Assembly (NCBI GenBank): GCA_963696315.1
Contig: CAVOJU010000025.1
Span: 1 to 64,000 of the forward strand
Source: CAWKEY01 sp963696315
Lineage (GTDB): Bacteria > Pseudomonadota > Gammaproteobacteria > Methylococcales > Methylomonadaceae
Length of the DNA: 64,000 nucleotides
Direction of reading: 5' to 3'
Shown: positions 1 to 8,264 of the stretch, one piece after another
Layout: each line of letters begins with the position of its first letter
How positions within the stretch are numbered: position 1 is the stretch's first letter
Notes under the pieces: model-generated
The model's input: the letters and a program-made list of their open reading frames with translations, nothing else
What the model was told of the DNA's origin: nothing
The model's database searches: none
Position numbers and translations under genes: made by a program

Positions 1-330
1 AAAGCCATCAGCCTGCCGCGTTCCGCGTTATCCGACAGCAAAAGCAGTGATCAAGCCCTGTTGACTCAAGCCAATATACTGCACCTGGAAAAACCGAATT
101 CCACGCCGTTTGATGATAACCCTTTCCTGCAAACGGCCACGTTTAAAAACAAGCTGGATGCGAAGACGGCCATTGCCGATTATCTGGGCAAACCGCTGTC
201 CCGATTAACCGATCTGCAAATGGCAGCGATCAATACTATCCTCGACGAATCGCTGGATAAGAAAGCAGTACTGGAGAAAATTCGCGCGTATTTTACTTTA
301 AGCTCGGTTGAGCGCTCGGGAGACAACTAA
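1..330 (+). CDS. C-terminal end of a Mu/Tn7-type DDE transposase (partial)
   Basis: The reading frame is open from the first base of the window, so the 109 visible residues are the tail of a longer protein that starts outside. No catalytic DDE residues lie in this part. The assignment rests on context: the stop codon overlaps the start of an AAA ATPase (TAATG), and that gene is followed by regularly spaced repeats typical of transposon ends. In Tn7, Tn5053 and Mu-like elements the transposase C-terminus contacts the ATPase partner, and a short helical tail like this one (Leu/Lys/Asp-rich) would fit. Function is inferred; the fragment alone would not be recognisable. Confidence 0.5.
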   Translation, partial: KAISLPRSALSDSKSSDQALLTQANILHLEKPNSTPFDDNPFLQTATFKNKLDAKTAIADYLGKPLSRLTDLQMAAINTILDESLDKKAVLEKIRAYFTLSSVERSGDN

Positions 331-1298
331 TGTATGGCGAAATGATGCAATACTATGGCCTAGTGAAGGACTTCGATAAAACAGATTACTTTGAAACGGA
401 AGCTTTTAAAGGCGTATTGGGCAGTCTTGAAATAGCGGTCTTATCAGGGGGAATAATCGCCCTGACCGGCATTGTCGGAGTTGGTAAGACGACCATTATC
501 AGGCATTTCCAGGATAGCTTGAAAAAGAAGAACCAGGTTATCGTTGCCAAATCGTTGGCAACCGATAAGTGCCGCGTCAACATCAACACCTTATATACCG
601 CGCTGTTTGCCGACTTGCCGACGGCGAAAGAATTTAAAGTTCCACCCCAGACTGAAATCAGGGAAAGAAAGCTTCAGGAATTGATCCGTAAAATTAACAA
701 ACCGATCGCTTTTTTTATAGATGGCGCCCACGATCTCCATTGGCGCACGTTAATTGGCTTAAAACAATTGATAGAAACGATTGAGGACGCCAAAGGCACA
801 TTGACCATTATCATGGTGGGTCATCCGAAACTGGGTAATGACCTCAACAGGCCGGCAATGGAAGAAATCGGTGCCCGAGCTAAATTGTTCAGCCTGGACA
901 GTTGGGGGCAGCAGAAACAACGGTATATCGAATGGGTATTGGAACAGTGCAGCAAGCCTAAAACGCCAATTCATGAGATCGTTACACCGGATGCCATCAA
1001 TCTGTTAGCGGAACGATTAATTACCCCGTTACAAATCTGCCATTACCTAACACTCGCTTTGATAAAGGGAGCCACCACAGGAACAAAACCAGTCGATGTA
1101 GAGATTATAGAAGCCGTGTTATCGCCAGATTTAAATACCTTGGAACCCAAATTAGCCCGGCACGGCTATAACACGACTGCTTTATGCGAACACTTGAACG
1201 CCCGGAGAGGTGAAATCCGCGCGTATTTCAATGGTCAATTGCCAGCGGACAGGGCAGATGAGTTCAACAAAGAGATTCATAAACTCGGAATTTTATAA
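330..1298 (+). CDS. AAA+ ATPase of transposition (TniB/TnsC/ExeA-like)
   Basis: This 322-residue protein has a clear Walker A motif (GIVGVGKTT, about residues 46-54) and a Walker B-like strand (IAFFIDGAHDL, about residues 130-140), followed by a sensor-like stretch ending IIMVGHPKLG. This is the layout of the ExeA/TniB/TnsC ATPases that regulate target choice and activate a DDE transposase. Its start codon overlaps the stop of the upstream transposase-like gene, which suggests translational coupling. No TniQ or resolvase gene follows; the next feature is the transposon end repeat array. It could be called ExeA family by homology alone, but the context supports transposition. Confidence 0.75.
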   Translation: MYGEMMQYYGLVKDFDKTDYFETEAFKGVLGSLEIAVLSGGIIALTGIVGVGKTTIIRHFQDSLKKKNQVIVAKSLATDKCRVNINTLYTALFADLPTAKEFKVPPQTEIRERKLQELIRKINKPIAFFIDGAHDLHWRTLIGLKQLIETIEDAKGTLTIIMVGHPKLGNDLNRPAMEEIGARAKLFSLDSWGQQKQRYIEWVLEQCSKPKTPIHEIVTPDAINLLAERLITPLQICHYLTLALIKGATTGTKPVDVEIIEAVLSPDLNTLEPKLARHGYNTTALCEHLNARRGEIRAYFNGQLPADRADEFNKEIHKLGIL

Positions 1299-1346
1299 AG
1301 TAAGACTGACCAAACCTCCAGTTTTTTGGCATAAGATAGAATCAAA

Positions 1347-1458
1347 TAATGTGGGAAATTCTAATCGATAAAATCACTTAATGTGAGAAGACTAATAAAC
1401 ATGTGCAATTAATGTGAGAAAAACTGAATTTATAAAATCAGTTAATCTGAGATGAAAA
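1347..1458 (+). repeat. Transposon right end: four transposase-binding-like repeats spaced about 32 bp
   Basis: Four copies of a TAATGTGAGAA-like motif start at 1347 (TAATGTGGGAA), 1379 (TAATGTGAGAA), 1410 (TAATGTGAGAA) and 1443 (TAATCTGAGAT). The spacings are 32, 31 and 33 bp, close to three helical turns, and all copies face the same way. Tandem sites of this kind are the usual end structure of Tn7/Mu/Tn5053-type elements. The exact tip cannot be placed without the left end, but it must lie between about 1450 and 1490 because trbI sequence begins there. Confidence 0.7.
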
Positions 1459-1509
1459 TGGCGGATAAGTGCAAGAAATGCCGATTATGAAATCAAGAAA
1501 CTACACCTA

Positions 1510-2757
1510 GTGCTTACGGTCTCGGTGGTCTTTGTTCTGACCATGATTCTGGTGATGGTTCATCGCAGCCAAAACCGACTCGCGCAAGAAAAAGAGCAAC
1601 AGCAACGCCCTACCGAATCTGCCGGGCAGGCCAGTCAAATTGTAGGCAAGAATCGAACTGGCTTTATCCAGGCCGCAGTACCGGCAAGGGCGATGCCCGA
1701 GCGTCTGCCGCCGCCTGCTGCCGAAAATTCAGGCACGCCGCCTTTGCCAACGGCTCCCGGCGACGCTGGCGGTAAAGATGAAAAACAAGACGCACTGGAG
1801 GCCGAGCTACAAGCACTTCGTAATGCCAAACTGGAGTTGATCAAAGCGGCCATCATTGCCAAATCCCCTGTACCCTTGGATGGAAGCCAAACTAATGATC
1901 AACCGAAAAGCCTGGCTGAACAATTGGATGCGTTGAAGGGCAACATGGCCGATAACAGTTCACTCTCTAGAAATCCTATCGAGCGCTATCAACAAACCAT
2001 CGACTCGCTGAAAGCGGCAGGTGTTATTCCCTCCCTATCTCCCGATCAAAACCTGAGTAGTACCCCTGCAGGGTATCAAGCGTTCGATAACCCAGATGGT
2101 CATAATCGCTGGAAGTCACCCTCACCACTGGAACACCCAGAAACCCTGTATCAATTACGCGCAGGTTTCGTTATACCTGGAACCTTAATAGGCGGGATTA
2201 ATTCCGCTAGTCCCGGCCAAATCGTGGCGCAAGTAGGACAAAATATATACGACACCGCCACAGGCCGTTATTTACTGATTCCCCAAGGTTCCCGACTGGT
2301 CGGCAGCTATGCCAGCGATACAGGCTATGGACAAGAACGGATACTGGTTGCCTGGCAACGCCTTATCTTTCCGGATGGCAAAGCCCTGGACATGGGGGCG
2401 ATGCCAGGAGCCGACAGTGCGGGCTACGCCGGGTTTTCTGACCAAACGAACCATCACACGGTACGCCTCTTCGGCTCAGCCTTACTGATGTCCGCCGTAG
2501 TCGCCGCAACCTCACTGTCGCAGCTTAACGGCAACAATTCTGGTGGCAACAACACGGGTTATTACGGCCAGCAAACTACTGCAGGGACTTTGAATCAAGC
2601 CTTAGGCCAGCAACTCGGACAAGTCACCGCGCAAATGATCGCTAAAAACCTGAACATTGCCCCAACCCTGGAAATCCGCCCCGGCTTCCGGTTTAACGTG
2701 GTGGTCACTAAAGACCTCACATTCGCTAAGCCTTACCGGGCTTTCGATTATTCATGA
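1510..2757 (+). CDS. trbI: TrbI/VirB10-type conjugal transfer protein, 5'-truncated by a transposon
   Basis: The protein belongs to the TrbI/VirB10 family, which spans inner and outer membranes in type IV secretion. The family core is clear in the C-terminal half: RAGFVIPGTLIGGINS, then a stretch with LLIPQGSRLVGSY, and RPGFRFNVVVTKDL near the end. The middle is a Pro/Gln-rich periplasmic linker. The N-terminus is abnormal: the GTG at 1510 lies inside the hydrophobic segment, and the open frame runs back only to 1456, where it meets the transposon end. The cytoplasmic N-terminal part is therefore lost, and the product is unlikely to work normally. Four core transfer genes follow closely. Confidence 0.85.
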   Translation: MLTVSVVFVLTMILVMVHRSQNRLAQEKEQQQRPTESAGQASQIVGKNRTGFIQAAVPARAMPERLPPPAAENSGTPPLPTAPGDAGGKDEKQDALEAELQALRNAKLELIKAAIIAKSPVPLDGSQTNDQPKSLAEQLDALKGNMADNSSLSRNPIERYQQTIDSLKAAGVIPSLSPDQNLSSTPAGYQAFDNPDGHNRWKSPSPLEHPETLYQLRAGFVIPGTLIGGINSASPGQIVAQVGQNIYDTATGRYLLIPQGSRLVGSYASDTGYGQERILVAWQRLIFPDGKALDMGAMPGADSAGYAGFSDQTNHHTVRLFGSALLMSAVVAATSLSQLNGNNSGGNNTGYYGQQTTAGTLNQALGQQLGQVTAQMIAKNLNIAPTLEIRPGFRFNVVVTKDLTFAKPYRAFDYS

Positions 2758-2770
2758 CAGGCGTGAACTG

Positions 2771-3550
2771 ATGAAACACTTGCACCTATTAATGACCTTG
2801 ACCCTTTTATCTATAACACCACCGGCACACGCTATTTTTGGCGTGGGCGATATTGTCTATGACCCGAGCAACTTTATCCAAAACATTACCAGTGCGGTCT
2901 CCGAGGTAACGCAGGAACTCAAACAGGTCGAACAATACACCACCCAGTTGCGGGAGTTGATGGTGGCTAAGCAACAGCTTGACGATATGATGCAAAACAC
3001 CCAACAGCTAGCCCGTTTCAATTGGGATGATGCCCAAGGCACCCTCTCGCAATTATTAGCGATGACCAATACCATTGACCAGTATAAAAACCAGCTGGGC
3101 GGTTTTGATAGCTTCCTCGGAAAATTCCAAGCTATTGACTATTACCGGCACTTACCCTGCTTTGGCACGGACACCTGCACGGCTGCAGACCGCGCCAAAA
3201 TGGCTGAAAGTGACCGCTTAAGTTCGGAAGCGAGAAAGCAGGCGAACGATGCCTTACTACGAGGTGTCGACCTGCAACAGCAAACGCTGCAAAAAGACTC
3301 TGAGCATTTGCGGGCCTTACAAAGGGATGCCCAATCTTCGACGGGTCGCCTGCAAGTCCTGCAAGCCGCCAACGAACTCGCCAGCGAGCAAACCAACCAA
3401 TTGCTTCAAATAAGGAGCCTGCTGCTGGCCCAACAAAATGCCCTGGCTACCCAGATGGCAGTGCAAAACGATAAGGAAGCCCGGGCGATTGCTTTAGAGG
3501 AAAAATTCAAAAGCGGCACCTACTCACCAGCAAAAGAAACGGGGTATTAA
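2771..3550 (+). CDS. trbJ: TrbJ (VirB5-like) conjugal transfer protein
   Basis: This 259-residue secreted protein starts at ATG 2771 with a signal peptide (KHLHLLMTLTLLSITPPAHA, cleavage near AHA-IF). The mature part is rich in Gln and coiled-coil helix, and it contains a CFGTDTC pair of cysteines likely to form a disulfide. This is the usual layout of TrbJ/VirB5, a minor pilus component of IncP-type transfer systems. A longer frame extends upstream, but it would overlap trbI and bury the signal peptide. The C-terminal tail FKSGTYSPAKETGY is repeated almost exactly at the end of the next small gene. Confidence 0.8.
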   Translation: MKHLHLLMTLTLLSITPPAHAIFGVGDIVYDPSNFIQNITSAVSEVTQELKQVEQYTTQLRELMVAKQQLDDMMQNTQQLARFNWDDAQGTLSQLLAMTNTIDQYKNQLGGFDSFLGKFQAIDYYRHLPCFGTDTCTAADRAKMAESDRLSSEARKQANDALLRGVDLQQQTLQKDSEHLRALQRDAQSSTGRLQVLQAANELASEQTNQLLQIRSLLLAQQNALATQMAVQNDKEARAIALEEKFKSGTYSPAKETGY

Positions 3551-3554
3551 TGCT

Positions 3555-3761
3555 ATGAAAACTATCATCCTATTTTTACAACACCATCGAATGGTATGCA
3601 TTGTTTTACTGCTCGTTTTTATTTTAACCATTACGGCGGTTCTGACTTACCAAAAGCGCGAACAAAACCCTTTGCAAAGCCAAGTCGCAACAGAACAAAA
3701 CGCCAAGATGGATACATTCAAAAGCGGCACTTACCAACCCGCAAAAGCAATTGGGTATTAG
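3555..3761 (+). CDS. TrbK-like small membrane protein sharing the TrbJ C-terminal tail
   Basis: A 68-residue protein with one N-terminal membrane segment (about residues 12-31), starting 4 bp after trbJ. In IncP-type transfer regions this place between trbJ and trbL is held by trbK, a small entry-exclusion protein, so a TrbK-like role is a reasonable inference from size, topology and position. I see no lipobox cysteine. Its C-terminus (FKSGTYQPAKAIGY) nearly matches the end of TrbJ, and the DNA TTCAAAAGCGGCAC is shared, so part of the gene arose by local duplication or both tails bind the same partner. Confidence 0.55.
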   Translation: MKTIILFLQHHRMVCIVLLLVFILTITAVLTYQKREQNPLQSQVATEQNAKMDTFKSGTYQPAKAIGY

Positions 3762-3769
3762 GTGATGCC

Positions 3770-5236
3770 ATGACCAGTAAAAGAGGCATTGGTATTTTTT
3801 GGGTGTTATCGACATCATTGCTGATGGCAACTGATGTGTCTGCCGCCGCTCTCGATGCCGATGCTTTTAACCAGGTGATGGCCAAATACCAAACGGCGGC
3901 AACCGGTTGGGAAAGCACTATTAAAAAACACGCCTACCAATTATTTTGGGGCTTGACGCTCATAAGCATGGTTTGGACGTTTGGGATTCTGGCACTAAAA
4001 AAAGCGGATATTTCAGATTTCTTTGTCGAACTGGTCCGTTTTTTAGGCTTCACAGGATTTTATTTATGGTTGCTTAACAACGGCCCGCAAATGGCGCTTG
4101 ATTTTATCAATTCGCTTAAAGGCATAGCCGGTGAAGCAGCCCACGTTGCCGGTGTTGTGACACCTGGCACGATCATTAATATGGCACTGGATTTTTTCAC
4201 AAAAATAGTCGACGCCACGGATTTCTCCATCGGATCAATCGCGCAAGCTATCATTTCAGCTGGAATTGCGCTGGTCATTTTGACGCTGTTCGGCTTGATT
4301 GCCGTTAACATGATGTTGCTTACGATAGCAGGCTGGATTTTAGCGTATGCCGGGATATTCTTTTTAGGCTTTGGCGGCTCAAGATGGACTTCCGATATAG
4401 CGATTGCCTATTACAAGCAGGTATTAATGGTCGGCACCCAGTTGATGGTCATGATTTTAGTGGTGGGCATTGGCCAAAAATTCTTGAGTGATTTAATCAA
4501 TACCCTGTCAGCCGAGGTGGTCTTAAAGGAAATGGGGGTTATCCTGCTGGCCACCCTAGCCCTTTACAGCTTGGCGAATAAAGTACCCGTGATGGTGTCT
4601 TCCATCGTCACGGGGCATATCAATACCGGCCATATCGGCCAAGCCGGTACAGGCGCTTTACTGGCCGGTGCAGCCACTGCGGCAGCGGTGGCTAATCAAG
4701 CCGCTCAAGCGGCCATTTCTACAGCACACTCCCTGTCTGGCGGGGCAATGGCGCTGCAAGCTGCGATGAACAGTTCAAGCAGAGATACCCCATCAGCGTC
4801 CAACCTGTCATCTAGCTTCGGCGTTACCGGAAACAATGGCACGCCTTCAGGTAATAATTCACTTGCGGCGGCTATGGGCGATGCCGTCGGCAGTATCGGC
4901 GGCATGGGTAATGCTGGCACATCGAGTGCCGATGAAAACCAACCGGAACAGCAATCCAGTGGCTCAAAATCGCCCGCCGCGACGTCCAGTCAAAAAAACG
5001 GCGGTGAAGCTATGGGCAAGGCTTTAGCCAGAGGCATCGGCGAACTTGCGCAAGATAAAATCGCCCAAACCAAACAGCACATTCGTCAAAACACGCTGGG
5101 CGGACGGTTGGCGACGGCGATTGAAAATCCGGGGGCTCTAGCCCAACAACGGTCAGGGTTGAAGGCGAGCAAAGAAACGCCTGACTTTACTGCAGAAGTC
5201 GCTGCCTTTCGCGACAAGAAAACCAAGATGGGGTAG
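3770..5236 (+). CDS. trbL: TrbL (VirB6-like) polytopic inner-membrane protein
   Basis: The protein has 488 residues from ATG 3770. It begins with a signal-like segment, then has about six hydrophobic helices between residues 45 and 280, including the pair around LTLFGLIAVNMMLLTIAGWILAY written in two parts. A long hydrophilic, Ser/Ala/Gly/Asn-rich C-terminal tail of about 190 residues follows. This is the TrbL/VirB6 architecture, an inner-membrane channel component of conjugative type IV secretion. It lies 8 bp after the TrbK-like gene and 5 bp before the lytic transglycosylase, consistent with one operon. Confidence 0.85.
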   Translation: MTSKRGIGIFWVLSTSLLMATDVSAAALDADAFNQVMAKYQTAATGWESTIKKHAYQLFWGLTLISMVWTFGILALKKADISDFFVELVRFLGFTGFYLWLLNNGPQMALDFINSLKGIAGEAAHVAGVVTPGTIINMALDFFTKIVDATDFSIGSIAQAIISAGIALVILTLFGLIAVNMMLLTIAGWILAYAGIFFLGFGGSRWTSDIAIAYYKQVLMVGTQLMVMILVVGIGQKFLSDLINTLSAEVVLKEMGVILLATLALYSLANKVPVMVSSIVTGHINTGHIGQAGTGALLAGAATAAAVANQAAQAAISTAHSLSGGAMALQAAMNSSSRDTPSASNLSSSFGVTGNNGTPSGNNSLAAAMGDAVGSIGGMGNAGTSSADENQPEQQSSGSKSPAATSSQKNGGEAMGKALARGIGELAQDKIAQTKQHIRQNTLGGRLATAIENPGALAQQRSGLKASKETPDFTAEVAAFRDKKTKMG

Positions 5237-5241
5237 ATACA

Positions 5242-5862
5242 ATGTTAGCAGATAGCCCAACTCACTATCACCACGAACGGGTTGAATGTTCCATACAAGC
5301 TGCGAACCACTACCATATTCCTCCCTTAATCATGCTGGCAGTAGCCGAGCAAGAGGGCGGCAAACCCGGGCAAAAGACTCGTAATAGCAATGGCACTTAC
5401 GATTATGGGGCTATGCAAATTAACACGGTTTCCCTGGCGGATTTACGACCCTACGGCATCAACGAAAATCATGTGTTAGCCAAAGGCTGTTACCCTTACT
5501 ATCTGGCTGCATGGCGGATTGCGGGTCATATCACCAACGACGCCGGAGACCTATGGCAACGCGCAGCGAATTACCATTCCAGGACACCTTATTACAACCG
5601 GCTTTATCGGGAGAAGCTCCTACAACGGGCAACGAAAATAGCCCCTCGCGTAGCTATTAAAGAAACTGCTGGTGAATTAGCTTATCAACCTACACCTCAA
5701 ACCGAACCCTCTTTTAAAGGGGTAAACGACCCAAACCCGCGACAATTTTCGGCTTATACAGCACCGATTCGGGTTCAGGGCTTCGATAAGCTTAACGCCC
5801 ATGCATTCCAATTCAAACACGCTCACGCGTTTGCAAGAACGCCGTTGCCCTCAGGGTGGTAA
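5242..5862 (+). CDS. Lytic transglycosylase of the transfer system (TrbN/VirB1-like)
   Basis: A 206-residue protein with a soluble lytic transglycosylase fold: AVAEQEGGKPGQ carries the likely catalytic Glu (about residue 37), followed by YDYGAMQIN, the usual substrate-binding motif, and a later ANYHSR motif. Such enzymes cut peptidoglycan locally so the transfer apparatus can cross the wall. No signal peptide is seen at the predicted start, so export may rely on another route or the start is misplaced. Position right after trbL matches VirB1/TrbN genes in transfer operons. Confidence 0.75.
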   Translation: MLADSPTHYHHERVECSIQAANHYHIPPLIMLAVAEQEGGKPGQKTRNSNGTYDYGAMQINTVSLADLRPYGINENHVLAKGCYPYYLAAWRIAGHITNDAGDLWQRAANYHSRTPYYNRLYREKLLQRATKIAPRVAIKETAGELAYQPTPQTEPSFKGVNDPNPRQFSAYTAPIRVQGFDKLNAHAFQFKHAHAFARTPLPSGW

Positions 5863-5866
5863 TGCA

Positions 5867-6244
5867 ATGAAAGCGCACTCTATCATTCAGGGTAAGAAAA
5901 TAGCAGTGGATGACGAAGGCTTTCAAGAGTCTTTAAAAAATAGCTATGCCCGAAAGTTACGTCCATTAGGCCGATCTGAGTCGCCGAACGAGGCCATACA
6001 ACAGCTGATCTGGTCAACCTGGAACCACAACGCTAGTTTAAATGACAATTATCGCCTGCCGGCTGGTTACTCATCAACGAGCTTTAAGATCAAGGCAATT
6101 GTGGCCGTTATTGGCCGAATGGAAACAAACACCGGCCTGACAACGGAATTACTCCAAGAGATGAACTTAATGCGCGCATGGAAGCAAGCCTTGCAGAAAT
6201 TGATCAACCACTGTTCGTATCCCTTAAAACTTAACATTTGGTGA
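5867..6244 (+). CDS. Small conserved-looking ICE protein of unknown function
   Basis: A 125-residue soluble protein from ATG 5867, 4 bp after the transglycosylase stop; a longer frame from 5801 would overlap that gene. It is mixed alpha, with no signal peptide, membrane segment or motif I recognise. Position between the transfer genes and the replication-like gene makes an accessory role in transfer or maintenance possible, but nothing in the sequence proves it. Tight packing and codon use like its neighbours support it being real. Confidence 0.6.
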   Translation: MKAHSIIQGKKIAVDDEGFQESLKNSYARKLRPLGRSESPNEAIQQLIWSTWNHNASLNDNYRLPAGYSSTSFKIKAIVAVIGRMETNTGLTTELLQEMNLMRAWKQALQKLINHCSYPLKLNIW

Positions 6245-6255
6245 GGTATTCCCCA

Positions 6256-7617
6256 ATGCCTGAATCAACTTCAAATTCCTCTCTCGCGCAACGCCTGCGC
6301 GACCGTATCAAGGCCGATACCGAGGCCCAACAGGCGGAACAACAATTCGATACGAATGGCGACAACCTGTTATTCATGGGGAACTGGCATGATGCAATTC
6401 CTCGGGCACTTGTCCTCGATCCTATCCTGCAATCGACCGATAAATGCGTCTATCTGTTACTAAGGACCTATTTATCCGCCCAAGGCACAAGCCGTATGCC
6501 TAGCTATGATGATATTGGGCGGTTGCTGGGCTTGAGCCGTGGCACCATTGCCCGATGCCTGCACATTCTCCGAGCCGCCCGGTGGATCACCCTGTGCAAT
6601 ACCCTCCGTGATGAAACCACGGGACGATTCAAGGGGAATGTCTATGCCGTTCATGATGAAGTCTTGAGCATCGAGGAGACCGTGGTACTGGATGGCCGCT
6701 ATATCGAGGCGCTGGAAGATATGGAACAAAACCATGGTCATCACCGGGTGCGCAGGGTCGCCTACGCTGTCCTGAACACAATCCGGAGAAAACTGGACCA
6801 GGATGGTGAGACTGAACAGCTCAATGATTTGATACCTTATTCACAAGGCATGACAATATCTCGGTTCCTGGACTGGGGGCCAAACGCCCATAATGCCAGC
6901 CAAATCTACCCAATAGATGAACAAAATGATGACCGAGTTCAACATTTAGACGCGGGGTCCCGAGTCCAAAATATGAACTCGGAAAATGCTTCAGTTCAAT
7001 TTTTAAACTCGGATAGTAAAAACAATAAAATACAATCACTTAACTATTCAGTTCAAAAATTAGACCCGGTGAAACCTGGCTGTAGTAGTAGTTTTAATAT
7101 AAATAATATTAATATTAAAACTACTACTACCGCTGAGCCGTTTGACAAAAAACCGCATGAATTCGACAAAACCAGCAAACAGCCGATAGACCCTGCGTTA
7201 ATTTGGCCAAACGAATTGTCTGGCGATGCCCGATGGATCGCCTGGCAAGCGTTACGCAAGTGTCCGCATGAACTCCATCAAGATTTGCTGGATGAAATCG
7301 CCGCGAGAATGGCTCCTTCCAACCCCCGAAAAATCAATAACCCGGCCGGGTGGTTGGCATGGGCGAACAAGGAATTACGAGGTGACGGCATTTATCCCAT
7401 AACAAATTTAGGCATTAAACATCGCCAATTACGGGAGCGGGAACAGCAACGGCAACAGGCTGACTTAGCCAATAAACAGGCCTTGTTGCAACAAGGCCTT
7501 AGCCTGATGGAAAAAAGCCAACAGAAAGTAAAACCGAAACCGCAGGAAAACGATTACAAAAAAAATATTGCTGCACTGAGGTCTCAGTTACATGGGCAAC
7601 ACGAGGGTAAACGTTAA
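6256..7617 (+). CDS. STY4528-like ICE replication/regulatory protein with HTH
   Basis: The 453-residue protein contains the signature FMGNWHDAIPRALVLDP followed by a winged-helix-like segment (MPSYDDIGRLLGLSRGTIAR, about residues 82-101). It resembles the STY4528 family of pathogenicity-island and ICE replication proteins, thought to act in episomal maintenance. The middle (about residues 220-300) is a low-complexity, Asn/Ser-rich linker with several copies of a VQ-L/N-LNS-like pattern. The C-terminal 90 residues are basic and Gln-rich. The ATG at 6256 is chosen over TTG 6238, which lies inside the previous gene. Family assignment is from memory of the motif. Confidence 0.6.
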   Translation: MPESTSNSSLAQRLRDRIKADTEAQQAEQQFDTNGDNLLFMGNWHDAIPRALVLDPILQSTDKCVYLLLRTYLSAQGTSRMPSYDDIGRLLGLSRGTIARCLHILRAARWITLCNTLRDETTGRFKGNVYAVHDEVLSIEETVVLDGRYIEALEDMEQNHGHHRVRRVAYAVLNTIRRKLDQDGETEQLNDLIPYSQGMTISRFLDWGPNAHNASQIYPIDEQNDDRVQHLDAGSRVQNMNSENASVQFLNSDSKNNKIQSLNYSVQKLDPVKPGCSSSFNINNINIKTTTTAEPFDKKPHEFDKTSKQPIDPALIWPNELSGDARWIAWQALRKCPHELHQDLLDEIAARMAPSNPRKINNPAGWLAWANKELRGDGIYPITNLGIKHRQLREREQQRQQADLANKQALLQQGLSLMEKSQQKVKPKPQENDYKKNIAALRSQLHGQHEGKR

Positions 7618-8049
7618 TATTTTGGCTGGATACTACGGTCAATAGCGTAATGGTCAATGGGAATTTGAGGTGCGGCAGGCTGCCGCACTACGTCTCTCAG
7701 CTCAGGTGCCATTGCCCAAGCCAAGTGCTACGTGTCGAACCTGGCTTGTCCGCCGAACTAAATTCCTCCACTAGAAATGTGGGCCTGCAATTCCTGAGCT
7801 GGAACTTGGCAGACATCCAGATTCAGTCGTTGGACTATAACAATCCTGGGTTCGTGTGCATGTCGTGACTAATGATGTTTTTTTGGTGAACCTTGGAAGC
7901 CTTGATAATTTAACGAATAAGAACAAAGAGATAGAAACCTTAAAGGCCCTTAAAGGCTTTACAAAAAAGCTTTTGAAGCTGGGTTGATAATAAGAAGCTT
8001 TAGATCTAGCCCAGTATTTACGAAATGCTATGTATGAGAGGGACGGACG
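7618..8049. other. 432-bp intergenic stretch before the recombination genes
   Basis: No convincing gene. A 72-codon plus-strand frame at 7650-7868 lacks a good ribosome site and any known motif. The stretch contains a perfect hairpin (7670-7688) and an A/T-rich end that probably carries the promoter of the downstream small protein and integrase genes. Confidence 0.5.
7670..7688. repeat. Perfect 9-bp-stem hairpin
   Basis: GTGCGGCAG and CTGCCGCAC flank one base. There is no T tract next to it, so it is not a clear terminator. It could be a small regulatory palindrome or part of a repeat family. Confidence 0.4.
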
Positions 8050-8253
8050 ATGACGACGATAGTAAACTCAGAGCAACTACAAAAAGCCACCGGCTATGAT
8101 AGACCTGGTGACGTTGAAAAGTGCCTAAAGAAAAATGGTGTTCGGGTACTCTATGGCAAAAACGGTGAGGTCTTTACCACCATAGACGCCATAAACGCCG
8201 CGCTCGGCTTGAAAGCCCAAACCAGCAACGACGAAATTAACATTTTGGATTAG
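8050..8253 (+). CDS. DUF4224-like small protein, putative excisionase or integrase partner
   Basis: A 67-residue protein with the pattern SEQLQKATGYDRPGDVEKCL ... NGVRVLYGKNGEVFTT, which resembles DUF4224 proteins found next to phage and ICE tyrosine recombinases. These have a small winged-helix-like fold and are suspected to direct excision. It starts at ATG 8050 and ends 11 bp before the integrase start, so the two are probably co-transcribed. The excisionase role is inference from position. Confidence 0.6.
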   Translation: MTTIVNSEQLQKATGYDRPGDVEKCLKKNGVRVLYGKNGEVFTTIDAINAALGLKAQTSNDEINILD

Positions 8254-8264
8254 CGGAGATCGTC

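Noticed and set aside
1..1458. CRISPR-associated transposon
   Set aside because: The element has a transposase tail, ATPase and end repeats, but no tniQ, cas gene or repeat array is visible on this side; the left part is outside the window.
7650..7868. 72-codon frame after the STY4528-like gene
   Set aside because: No ribosome site, known motif or conserved context; it runs through a hairpin.
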